Shown: in pieces, positions 22,945 through 30,314 of the stretch
Numbering within the stretch: position 1 is the first letter of the stretch
Layout: each line of letters begins with the position of its first letter
From: JBBSMX01 sp038232935
GTDB lineage: Bacteria; Bacteroidota; Rhodothermia; Rhodothermales; JANQRZ01
Direction: 5' to 3'
NCBI GenBank assembly: GCA_038232935.1
Contig: JBBSMX010000039.1
Location: forward strand, 1 to 30,314
Length of the DNA stretch: 30,314 bases
Program-made: the position numbers and the translations under genes
The notes under the pieces: model-generated
What the model was told of the DNA's origin: nothing
What the model saw: only the letters and a program-made list of their open reading frames with translations
Databases searched by the model: none

Positions 22945-24152
22945 TCAAGGAGTCTTTTGCTCAATGGGCGGTAGCCGCTCACAGCCGTAACGCTCACACA
23001 CCCGCGCCATCACTTCCTCGCTCGTCAGTTCCGCGTCCGGCTCGCAGATCGCCCGTTTGCCGTGCAGCCACTTCGGCTCGATCGGATTGAGCCACGGACT
23101 CCGCGATGGAAGCCCGCAGGCCAGGATGCGGACGCCACCCTCGCGCTTCGCCGCCCAGTTATGCGCCCTGATCCACGCTCCGACCTCCCGGCTGATGTGC
23201 CACCCGGCGTTGTCCCATACGAGCGCCCACACCCGCACGCCTCGGGATGCCAACCGCTCGCAGGTCCAGTCCAGGAACGCCGTCGTGACCGGGGAGACCG
23301 GGCGACCCCGCACGAACCGGAGGAGCATCGCCTCCGCACCGCTCGCCTCCGCACCGCTCGCCTCTGCACCGCTCGCCTCCGCACCGCTCGTCTCTGCACC
23401 GCTCGTCTCTGCACCGCTCGTCTCTGCACCGCTCGCCTCCGCGCCGGGGAAGAACACGCCGTAGCACGAGAGCGCCTTCGGCTCCGGGTCATCGTTGCGC
23501 TTGGCGCGCTCAACGAGCCGAACCGGCTCCGACGCCGGTGCCCAGGCACGCATCGCCGGCTGCGCGAACCGGCTCCACCAGCCCTCATCGACATAGCCCA
23601 CCGCCCAATCGTCGCGCTGCCCAGCGAGGGTGATCAGGCGGCGGAGTTGCTTTTTTTTAGGGCGTACTGCGGGTCCGGGCTCCGGATCCCCTTCTTGGCT
23701 CGCTGCCAAGAGTGGCCGAGGGCACGGAGCGCCTGCCGGACGGTCTCGTCGGAGACCTCGCGCTCGCTCAGCCCCTGCTCGAAGGCAACCGCGGCCAGGA
23801 GCGGTAGTGTCCACGTCGAGGGCGGCTTGTCGAACTCGCGCGGGCTCTGGTGGGCGAGGACGACGAGCCGCTCCGAGGTCGCCGCGTCGAAGATCCGCTC
23901 GGGGGCCTTCGGTCCCATCGGTTGGCGGCGAAGGCTTGCCGGGCCGCGGTCGTGGAAGTCGTGGATGATGAGGCGGACGCCGGAGGGCGAGAGGGCTAGC
24001 GCGTCGGCGATCTCATCGACGCGCCGGCGCTGTGCGGAGAGGCGGAGGCCGGTGGCGCGTCGTCGGGTGAAGGCGTCGTCCGAGCGCGCGGCGTCTCGGA
24101 GAGTCGCGTCTTCCTCGACGCTGAGCGTGCGAACAAGGAGTAGAGGCTTCAT
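22945..24152 (-). CDS. IS630 transposase made from two overlapping frames
   Basis: The first frame (24152 to about 23634) encodes the helix-turn-helix part: RRVDEIADALALSPSGVRLI, then a winged-helix-like region ending QYALKKSN. The second frame (to 22945) continues KKKQLRRLITLAGQ and holds the DDE nuclease with DEGWW (Asp), VWDNAGWH (Asp) and LNPIEPKWL (Glu). The overlap contains eight A residues on the coding strand (23651-23658). A -1 slip there joins the frames into a protein of about 400 residues, as is common in IS630. The chain includes an unusual run of Ser-Gly-Ala-Glu-Ala/Thr repeats between the first and second catalytic Asp. Activity is possible but uncertain. Confidence 0.87.
23331..23447. 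repeat. 15-base minisatellite inside the transposase
   Basis: Seven full 15-base units of (C/T)CTC(C/T)GCACCGCTCG occupy 23331-23435, plus a partial eighth. On the coding strand each unit encodes Ser-Gly-Ala-Glu-Ala or Ser-Gly-Ala-Glu-Thr, so copy-number changes keep the transposase frame. The units fall into two subtypes in blocks, indicating expansion by slippage. Confidence 0.93.
23651..23658 (-). promoter_or_regulatory. A8 slippery site for transposase frameshifting
   Basis: Eight T residues on the plus strand are A8 in the transposase message (CCCTAAAAAAAAGCAAC). The upstream frame reads CTA AAA AAA AGC and the downstream frame AAA AAA AAG. A -1 ribosomal slip or transcriptional slippage here would fuse the two transposase parts. 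Confidence 0.75.
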
Positions 24153-24275
24153 CGGGGTAGGAGTGGTGAGACCCCATTAACGCAGCACACCCTCTGTCAT
24201 TGCACTAGGTCCAAGCTGTCCCGGCTTAGGTGAGCGAACAAACAGTATCCCCCTTTGACGCTACGCCTTCTGATG

Positions 24276-25322
24276 TCAAGCAGGCGTCCGGTCTTTCCAG
24301 AGCGCTAGGGCGTATTCAATTAAGGGTTCGTAAGTAGAGTTTTCTACGTGCTCTTTGAACCACATCTCATAAACATCTGGCCCTTGCGCTAAGTGGTACT
24401 CAATCTCTTTCGCCTCTTGTAAAATCGTCCAAAGGTTGTGTGTGGCGCGCTTGCAGAATCCATCAAGCTTGCTCTCCTTTAGTCCGTCTACACCGTACTC
24501 GTCGCACGCCGGACAAGTACACGCTCGCAGCATTTTCCACTCGTCCTCGTTCGGTTCGCGTCCTCGCCAGCTTCCGAGTTGCGTAATGAGGCGATCACCG
24601 CGACCGGGGAGTTGGACGATCCCGCGGGCGGCCCGATTCCGCCACCCCGACGAATCTACCGAGTCCATCCCGAGGAGCACTGCGAGGTGAAGTGTGGCCG
24701 TGCCGCCGACGCCGAAGAGGTGAATGTCCCGGTCGCCGAGCACGCGCCGCGCCCGATGCAGGGCGTTGAGGATATCCCGGTAGGGAAGCGCCTTTGGAGC
24801 ACGCAGGAGGTTCGGCACGATGCCGCCGAGGGCGACGCGCGGCTTTGCCCATAACGTGGCGTCCGCCTGGAGGTCTTCGAGGTAGCGGTCGAGGTAGCTC
24901 CCGACATGGAGCACGGGCACGTAGCCGTCGTAGCTGTGGGCTGTGTTCTCGGCCATCGTTCTCAGTCGCTGCGAGGTCTGCTTCTGCGGACTCATCACAG
25001 GCGCGGGTATATGGTCGCGCGGCGGCGGGTACCAGTCGGGTTTCGCCGCCTCGACGAACGCGACGTATTCCTCGCGGCGCACCTCCTTGCCCTTTCGGTG
25101 GAAGGCGAACGAGCCGTTGTCGAGATACACCCGGACCCCTTCCGGCACATCGAGATACGAGTGTAGCCCGATCGCCATCGCCGCTCGTCGCCTAGCTCGC
25201 ATAAGATCGAACTCGGCGTAGCTGACCATCACTGCCCGCACCTTTGGTAGGTAGTACGGCGATGCCGGGTCCCACACCCGCGGCTTTAGATTCCTAAGAC
25301 TCAGCCCGACGACGACCTCCAT
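24276..25322 (-). CDS. TGT-superfamily base-exchange enzyme, DpdA-like
   Basis: A 348-residue protein with the tRNA-guanine transglycosylase barrel. VYLDNGSFAF (Asp68) matches the D-x-G-x-F active-site strand, YVPVLHVGSYLDRYLEDLQ and PRVALGGIVPN the phosphate- and substrate-binding loops, and HLFGVGGTATLHLAVLLGMD with SVDSSGW the nucleophile region (Asp220/Asp223). The zinc site is visible as CTCPAC (Cys268, Cys270, Cys273) with His295. Tgt enzymes exchange guanine for a 7-deazaguanine in tRNA, while the DpdA branch does so in DNA. Operon context with HerA and NurA, both DNA-acting, favours a DNA substrate; this is inference. Its ATG overlaps the HerA stop (TGATG). It is shorter than housekeeping Tgt and distinct from it. 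No preQ0 synthesis genes are in the window. Confidence 0.8.
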   Translation of the reverse strand: MEVVVGLSLRNLKPRVWDPASPYYLPKVRAVMVSYAEFDLMRARRRAAMAIGLHSYLDVPEGVRVYLDNGSFAFHRKGKEVRREEYVAFVEAAKPDWYPPPRDHIPAPVMSPQKQTSQRLRTMAENTAHSYDGYVPVLHVGSYLDRYLEDLQADATLWAKPRVALGGIVPNLLRAPKALPYRDILNALHRARRVLGDRDIHLFGVGGTATLHLAVLLGMDSVDSSGWRNRAARGIVQLPGRGDRLITQLGSWRGREPNEDEWKMLRACTCPACDEYGVDGLKESKLDGFCKRATHNLWTILQEAKEIEYHLAQGPDVYEMWFKEHVENSTYEPLIEYALALWKDRTPA

Positions 25323-27118
25323 CAGCGCCCCCTCGCCTGCTGACGCCGTTGCTGCCGCTGACGGTTCTCACGGTGTTGCGCCCGCGCTTCGTTGAGCGTG
25401 TCGAAGGCGTCTCGCTCTTCCCGCTCGCCCTGTGCCTCGGGTAGCTTGATCCGGGTTAGTACCGGGAAGTTGATGAGTTGGCCGGAGAGGATAGCCTCAC
25501 CCACGTCGAGGTTGGGGAGCATGGCGGCGTCCTCCTCTGCTAACGACTCCGTGACGGTCTTCACGAAACGCTGGTCGGCAGGGTTGACCATGCGCATGAT
25601 GATGAATGAGTTGCACATCGCCAGCGTCGTCTCGTCGAGCCGCGAGGGCCGCTGACTGATGAGGATGAGGCCGACGCCGAACTTCCGACCCTCCTGCGCG
25701 ATCTGCTTGGTGACGGCGATAGACCCGGCCTCGGCGGTCGTCGCGGCGCGGGCCGGGACGAAGTTATGCGCCTCTTCCAGCACGAACAGGACGGGCAGCG
25801 CGAGCCGGTCCTGCACGCGCGCCTGGAAAATGTCGCGTGCGATGAGACTATAGATCGTGGCTTGGAAATCGCTGCTATAGCCAGCGAGAGAAATCACGCT
25901 GATCTGTCCGTCGTCGACCAACTCCGTGCGGTCTGCTGGCAGAGACTCGGCTCGTCCTGAGCGCCGCCGGTTGATGTCCTCCATGTTGTAAATGGCCGCC
26001 GCCGCCTTGCGAATACGCCCAACAGAGTTTCTAATCCACCCGCCCTCCTGTTTGTTAATCTGGAGCTTTTTCTGATCTGTAAGTTCGACAAGCTTGGACT
26101 GAGCGGTAGTGTCTTCTTCAAGGGCAGCCTTCGATGCTGCCTCGGCTAAGTCCGCGAGGAGGAAGAGATTGGGCTTGACCCCGAACCGCCGAATCTTCTC
26201 GTTGCCGAGATAGTCCGATAGCCACTCTGAAGTCTGTTCTCGACGACCCTCTGACTCAGTGACGACCTTCGTAGCGTTGAAGAAGCTGGGGAAGAGCTGG
26301 TTCATGGTCTCTGCCAACGCTCGTCCTGCAAGTGCCTCAATGGCTGTGAGCACGTCGTCCGGCTGCTGGTCTAGGATCGGAAATTCAGCATAGAACAGAC
26401 GCACCTGATCGCGCAATGCTGGCACGTCGGCCAGGCCGGTGTAGTCGCCGTGGGGGTCGAAGATGACGATGGGGTAACGCTTCCGTGCCAACTCCTCAAC
26501 CACGCGACGGGCCGTCACGCTCTTGCCGGCCCCGGTCATGGCGAGGATGGCGAGGTGCCGCGTGACGATGGCGTGTCCGTCCACGGCCACGTCTACGTTC
26601 GGGCGGTTGGAAAGCGTGGCGAGGTCGAGTGCGCGGTTCTCGCGGAGGTCGCCGAGCACGACGCGCTGGATGTCTTCGGTTCCTGGTCGATACGCCTGCG
26701 AGGCTGGCTGCGGAGGGTAGCGGACGTGGTCGAGTCGACCACCGCTGCCTTCGAGTGTCTCCGAGCCGAGTACCTGACACACGGCGGTCACCATCTCGCG
26801 GCTGAACGAGAGCACAGTGTCGAGCGGGTTCGTCCGCGTCTCAGCCAGTTCGTGTCCGCTCTCGACGGGAAAGAGTGGGTTCATCCGCTCGATCCGCTGC
26901 ACCTTCGCCCACAGCCGCATCTGCTCAGGCTGCCCGTTGCCGCCCTCTACTGGCTGAAGATGGACATCTACGGCGATGAGGTCTTGCTCGCGCACGGCCT
27001 CGCGCGCGACGGCCAGCCGGAACTCCCGGCTCGTGCTCTCAGCAACGAGGGTGCCGACGAAATCGGCGCGGGCGCGCTCGGCTTCGAGCGGGGCGCGGGG
27101 TAGAGGTCGTGGCTCCAT
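25322..27118 (-). CDS. herA: HerA-like DNA-translocating ATPase
   Basis: A 598-residue FtsK/HerA-type ATPase. Residues about 15-75 look like the HAS-barrel. Walker A is AMTGAGKSVTAR (about 193-204), followed by YPIVIFDPHGDY. Walker B is LPVLFVLEEAHNFVP (about 441-455), and the sensor/arginine-finger region includes GVGLILISQRPSRLDETTLA. HerA forms hexameric rings that pump DNA, and with NurA it makes an end-resecting helicase-nuclease. In bacteria, HerA paired with various effectors is a recurrent antiphage theme. Here the upstream gene is NurA-like (46-base gap) and the downstream TGT-like gene overlaps its stop, so all are probably one transcript. The C-terminal tail is rich in Arg and Gln. 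The family assignment is strong. Confidence 0.92.
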   Translation of the reverse strand: MEPRPLPRAPLEAERARADFVGTLVAESTSREFRLAVAREAVREQDLIAVDVHLQPVEGGNGQPEQMRLWAKVQRIERMNPLFPVESGHELAETRTNPLDTVLSFSREMVTAVCQVLGSETLEGSGGRLDHVRYPPQPASQAYRPGTEDIQRVVLGDLRENRALDLATLSNRPNVDVAVDGHAIVTRHLAILAMTGAGKSVTARRVVEELARKRYPIVIFDPHGDYTGLADVPALRDQVRLFYAEFPILDQQPDDVLTAIEALAGRALAETMNQLFPSFFNATKVVTESEGRREQTSEWLSDYLGNEKIRRFGVKPNLFLLADLAEAASKAALEEDTTAQSKLVELTDQKKLQINKQEGGWIRNSVGRIRKAAAAIYNMEDINRRRSGRAESLPADRTELVDDGQISVISLAGYSSDFQATIYSLIARDIFQARVQDRLALPVLFVLEEAHNFVPARAATTAEAGSIAVTKQIAQEGRKFGVGLILISQRPSRLDETTLAMCNSFIIMRMVNPADQRFVKTVTESLAEEDAAMLPNLDVGEAILSGQLINFPVLTRIKLPEAQGEREERDAFDTLNEARAQHRENRQRQQRRQQARGR

Positions 27119-27164
27119 GGGAACGGTTCGCAGAGGGATTGATGGGGGGAAGGATACGGGCGCG

Positions 27165-28670
27165 TCAGGCGTTGGGCCGGAAAATCCAGTCGCGGTGGGT
27201 CATGTAGATGGCCTGCACAATGAGCCGCCGCATCTCGGCGTCGGAGACGTCGCCGCGCTGGAGACTCACGCCGAGGTGATGGCGGATGAGTTTAGCGTAG
27301 GCGTCGGTCAGCCATGCCGGGACCTTCGCGTACTTGTCGGCCACGTCGAGGCCGACGGGGAAGCCGTAGCCGGGGAGGAGGGCGCTGTAGAGCAGGACCC
27401 GCCGTGCTGCTTCCTCGATTTGGCCTTCACCCAGACCCTCGAAGACCTCTACCCGAATCGGCTCGGTCGTCTCGCTCACGCTCACGTAGCAGGCGCGCAC
27501 ACGGGGAAACCCGAACGGGCTGGGCGGGGCGAGCGTGCGCCAGTTGACTGGCGTTTTGAACGCTTCACCATTTACCTCCATCCCCTTCGTCATATCCTTC
27601 GTATCACGCAAAGAGCCATATTTATTCACCTCCCACGGCTCCGACGCCTCGCCCGGCTGGAGAATCATCGAGAGCAGCAGCGTGTCGGTGTAGCCGAGCC
27701 GGGCGAGCAGGGCCTCCGGGGTCGTGAGGTCATGCCGACCGAACATCTCGTTGAAGTAGTCGAGTCGGTCTTTCTCGCGGAGGCCGCGGAACACCCGCTC
27801 CAGCAGCACGCTCCGGCTGAACTCGGTCAGTCTGCCCCGCTCCACCACGCCAGCGATAATCGGGACAGGATTCCGGGCCTGGGCCTCGGTCACGAGTTGA
27901 CGATAGAGATACGCCATCCACGCGAGCGGCTCGAACAATCGGCGCTCGGCAAGCTCCGCCGCCCGACCGGGCACCATTTGCGGATAGACATCCACCCGCG
28001 CCTCATGCAGGAACGCTTCCTTTAGTGCCCGCCCTTGCTCAGGGTCTGCCGCGTAGCTCTCCAGGAAGCGGTCCACGTCGCCTTCGGTGAAGGGGGTGTG
28101 GCCGGCGTAGTTGCCGACGAGGTAGACGAGTGGGCCGTGGAACATGAGCACGCGGAGGTCAGGCGTCCGCTTGAGCGCCGCCAACCCACCCAGCAATTCG
28201 GCCGTGATCCGCACGATGTCCACAAAGTCCTTCCGCTCTTTGCTGCCTCCTTCGAGGTCCCCGAGAATGACGGGGTAGTAGCCGAATTGCTCGCGCTCGG
28301 CGAGATTTCGTTCGCCCGTTTTCACTTGATAGGAGCCGACGCGGAGGAGGATGGGGACCCGGCTCGCTACCTGTACCTGCCCGAGTCCGCCATCTAGGAA
28401 GGTGACTACTTCGCCGCGCAAGTCCTCCCAATTCAGCCCTCGCACGTCGAACGTCTGGAGGACGGGGTCTCGCGCACCAGCCTCAGCCAGTTGGGCTGCC
28501 TGCCGGAGCGCCGCGATGAAGAGAGCCGTGTTGTGGAAGTAGTTCCCCCGGAGGCTCTCGGCCACGGTCAGCGCGTTCTCGGCTAGCCGCATGAAGATGT
28601 GAGGCCGGCGCTGGATTTCAGCGCTGACGGTCTCTGCGGTCGCTGTCTCGCGCTGTCCGTTCTCGTTCAT
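27165..28670 (-). CDS. nurA: NurA-domain nuclease
   Basis: A 501-residue protein with a NurA nuclease domain, in which RNase-H-like acidic residues bind Mn. Visible are VTFLDGGLGQ (Asp93, first motif), RVLMFHGPLVYLVGN (second motif, with His178 where NurA usually has Asp), IIAGVVERGRLTEFSR in the centre and the C-terminal LDVADKYAKVPAWLTDAYAK with an acidic residue followed by Lys. NurA is a 5'-3' exonuclease and endonuclease that works inside a complex with HerA, encoded next door. It is longer than archaeal NurA (about 350-400), with an insert around residues 340-400. Its ATG overlaps the stop of the DUF6884-like gene (ATGA). The unusual second-motif His may lower or alter catalysis. Confidence 0.84.
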   Translation of the reverse strand: MNENGQRETATAETVSAEIQRRPHIFMRLAENALTVAESLRGNYFHNTALFIAALRQAAQLAEAGARDPVLQTFDVRGLNWEDLRGEVVTFLDGGLGQVQVASRVPILLRVGSYQVKTGERNLAEREQFGYYPVILGDLEGGSKERKDFVDIVRITAELLGGLAALKRTPDLRVLMFHGPLVYLVGNYAGHTPFTEGDVDRFLESYAADPEQGRALKEAFLHEARVDVYPQMVPGRAAELAERRLFEPLAWMAYLYRQLVTEAQARNPVPIIAGVVERGRLTEFSRSVLLERVFRGLREKDRLDYFNEMFGRHDLTTPEALLARLGYTDTLLLSMILQPGEASEPWEVNKYGSLRDTKDMTKGMEVNGEAFKTPVNWRTLAPPSPFGFPRVRACYVSVSETTEPIRVEVFEGLGEGQIEEAARRVLLYSALLPGYGFPVGLDVADKYAKVPAWLTDAYAKLIRHHLGVSLQRGDVSDAEMRRLIVQAIYMTHRDWIFRPNA

Positions 28671-29374
28671 GCGCGACGTACCTCCACGCCGAGTTGCCGG
28701 AGCACGCGCCGGGCATCGGCCGTTCTAAAATGGGCGACGGACACGCCGGTCAGCTCGCTCACGAGCCACTTCGGCCCGACGCGCAACGCCCCGACGGGAA
28801 CGTACCATGCGGCATACCGACCAGCCCCAATGGGGTCTTCGACTACCCGTTCCCGAGCCAAGCGTATCACGCCTTCGGCATCGAAGCTAAGACTCTGCCC
28901 CCGGAAAACCACGGGCCTATCCGCTGGAACCGGGCATTCTTTCGGCGGCGCGTCGTAGAGCCAGTCTCGGAGCAGGGCAAGGTGTTGACCAAGGGAGCCT
29001 CGGGTATAGGTCACGGGGCAGCGGACCTGCTCGCTCACGTCTCCAAGTGTTACGGCGTAGGTCTGTCCCGCACACACCAGGGCTTCGGTGTACCCCTTCA
29101 TCGTCAGAGTGCGAAGTGTCATCGTGACTTGCGACCGAAGCGCCCGTGCCCGCGCCATCGTCATGGGCCGGTCGTAGTAGGGGATAGGTTGCTCGGCCGG
29201 GATCAGCCCGTACTCTGCCGATAGCACCCACGTCGCCGGTGGCTCCGCAGTCCGAGCGTACTTCCGTAGTACCCGATAGGCTGGCCCGTCGTACCGTTCC
29301 ACGGCCGGCAGCAACGCCGTGTCATTCCGCTTCCGCCGAGAGCAACTCAAGATGAGGAGGCGTTCGCTAGGCAC
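28667..29374 (-). CDS. DUF6884-like protein, first gene of the TGT-HerA-NurA operon
   Basis: A 235-residue protein. The N-terminal half (about residues 5-130) matches the DUF6884 pattern: LLILSCSRRKRNDTALLPAV, YRVLRKYARTAEPPATWVLS, AEYGLIPAEQPIPYYDRPM, with Cys11 and the AEYGLI strand as likely conserved positions. The C-terminal part (about 165-235: WLVSELTGVSVAHFRTADAR then RVLRQLGVEVRRA) looks like a small helical, possibly DNA-contacting, module. DUF6884 function is not established as far as I know. Genes of this type occur near phage and island TGT-like genes, which would fit a role in base modification or recognition; treat that link as an inference. The stop overlaps the NurA start (ATGA). 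About 90 bases separate it from the end of thiC, without an obvious promoter. Confidence 0.72.
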   Translation of the reverse strand: MPSERLLILSCSRRKRNDTALLPAVERYDGPAYRVLRKYARTAEPPATWVLSAEYGLIPAEQPIPYYDRPMTMARARALRSQVTMTLRTLTMKGYTEALVCAGQTYAVTLGDVSEQVRCPVTYTRGSLGQHLALLRDWLYDAPPKECPVPADRPVVFRGQSLSFDAEGVIRLARERVVEDPIGAGRYAAWYVPVGALRVGPKWLVSELTGVSVAHFRTADARRVLRQLGVEVRRA

Positions 29375-29464
29375 GTTCAGTCAGGAGGGTTATGTGCAGA
29401 GATCAGAAGGTACCTATCATAACCCTGCCTAGCTCGAAGCATTGTGCAACACGTCCAGAGCACG

Positions 29465-30314
<850 letters not shown>

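Larger units (their letters stand above)
22937..24205 (-). mobile_element. IS630-family insertion sequence
   Basis: A 1269-base element bounded by TA dinucleotides (22935-22936 and 24206-24207), the target duplicated by IS630/Tc1 elements. The ends are imperfect inverted repeats: the left begins GTGCATGATCAAGG, and the right on the complementary strand begins GTGCAATGACAG. It carries a two-frame transposase. It lies between the UPF0175 remnant and the TGT-like gene, so it is an insertion inside the island rather than its integration machinery. The element has diverged internally (a 15-base minisatellite). Confidence 0.87.

Noticed and set aside
23331..23447. Possible CRISPR array
   Set aside because: The units are contiguous 15-base tandem repeats without spacers and are in frame with the transposase. 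The heptamer arrays elsewhere are also too short and spacerless.
22937..24205. The IS630 as the agent that built the thiC island
   Set aside because: Its ends are TA sites inside one module and do not coincide with any thiC-tail copy, so it is a later passenger.
29375..29464. Promoter for the DUF6884-led operon
   Set aside because: No convincing Bacteroidota-type -7/-33 elements were found. The operon may be read through from thiC, but this cannot be shown.

Overview
The window looks like chromosomal DNA from a GC-rich relative of Bacteroidota, most likely Rhodothermota/Rhodothermales. The reasons are the high GC, the gene order TPR protein - DUF4292 lipoprotein - EnvC-like M23 protein, many exported amidohydrolases, and starts that mostly lack a Shine-Dalgarno site. 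This assignment is an inference from gene content; no rRNA or tRNA gene is visible.

Positions 1-20000 are mostly ordinary housekeeping and envelope genes. They comprise wecB; a VOC-family gene in integron-cassette-like surroundings; a minus-strand run of an RpiB-like protein, a PduL-like protein and three exported amidohydrolases; glutamate dehydrogenase; the EnvC/DUF4292/TPR cluster; a YfcC-type transporter; a DUF2147 protein; an HNH nuclease; a small membrane protein; an MsrP-type molybdoenzyme; a lipoprotein; and a membrane-anchored metallophosphoesterase. Several enzymes in this part have lost canonical active-site residues: PduL-like, RpiB-like and two of the three amidohydrolases. Heptamer-periodic repeats and GTAGGGGC-ended palindromes lie between or at the edges of genes.

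Positions 19945-30314 form an accessory island stacked against the 3' end of thiC. The true thiC gene enters from the right edge on the minus strand and ends at 29465. To its left, in the same orientation, are three further copies of its 3' end: about 21674-21847, about 20601-20818, and a decayed one at about 19945-20043. Each copy bounds a module. These are a Uma2 nuclease; a UPF0175/DUF3368 toxin-antitoxin pair whose toxin is broken; and a larger module holding HEPN-MNT, a frameshifted UPF0175 remnant, an IS630 element and a four-gene operon.

That operon (29374 to 24276, minus strand) encodes a DUF6884-like protein, a NurA-like nuclease, a HerA-like ATPase and a DpdA/TGT-like base-exchange enzyme. 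Three of the four genes are translationally coupled to a neighbour by overlapping stop and start codons, and the fourth junction is 46 bases. The simplest hypothesis is a compact DNA-modification and DNA-processing defence system: the TGT-like enzyme would place a deazaguanine-type base in DNA, and HerA-NurA would process DNA lacking the mark. That function is inferred, not shown. The thiC-tail accretion and this operon are the most notable parts of the window.
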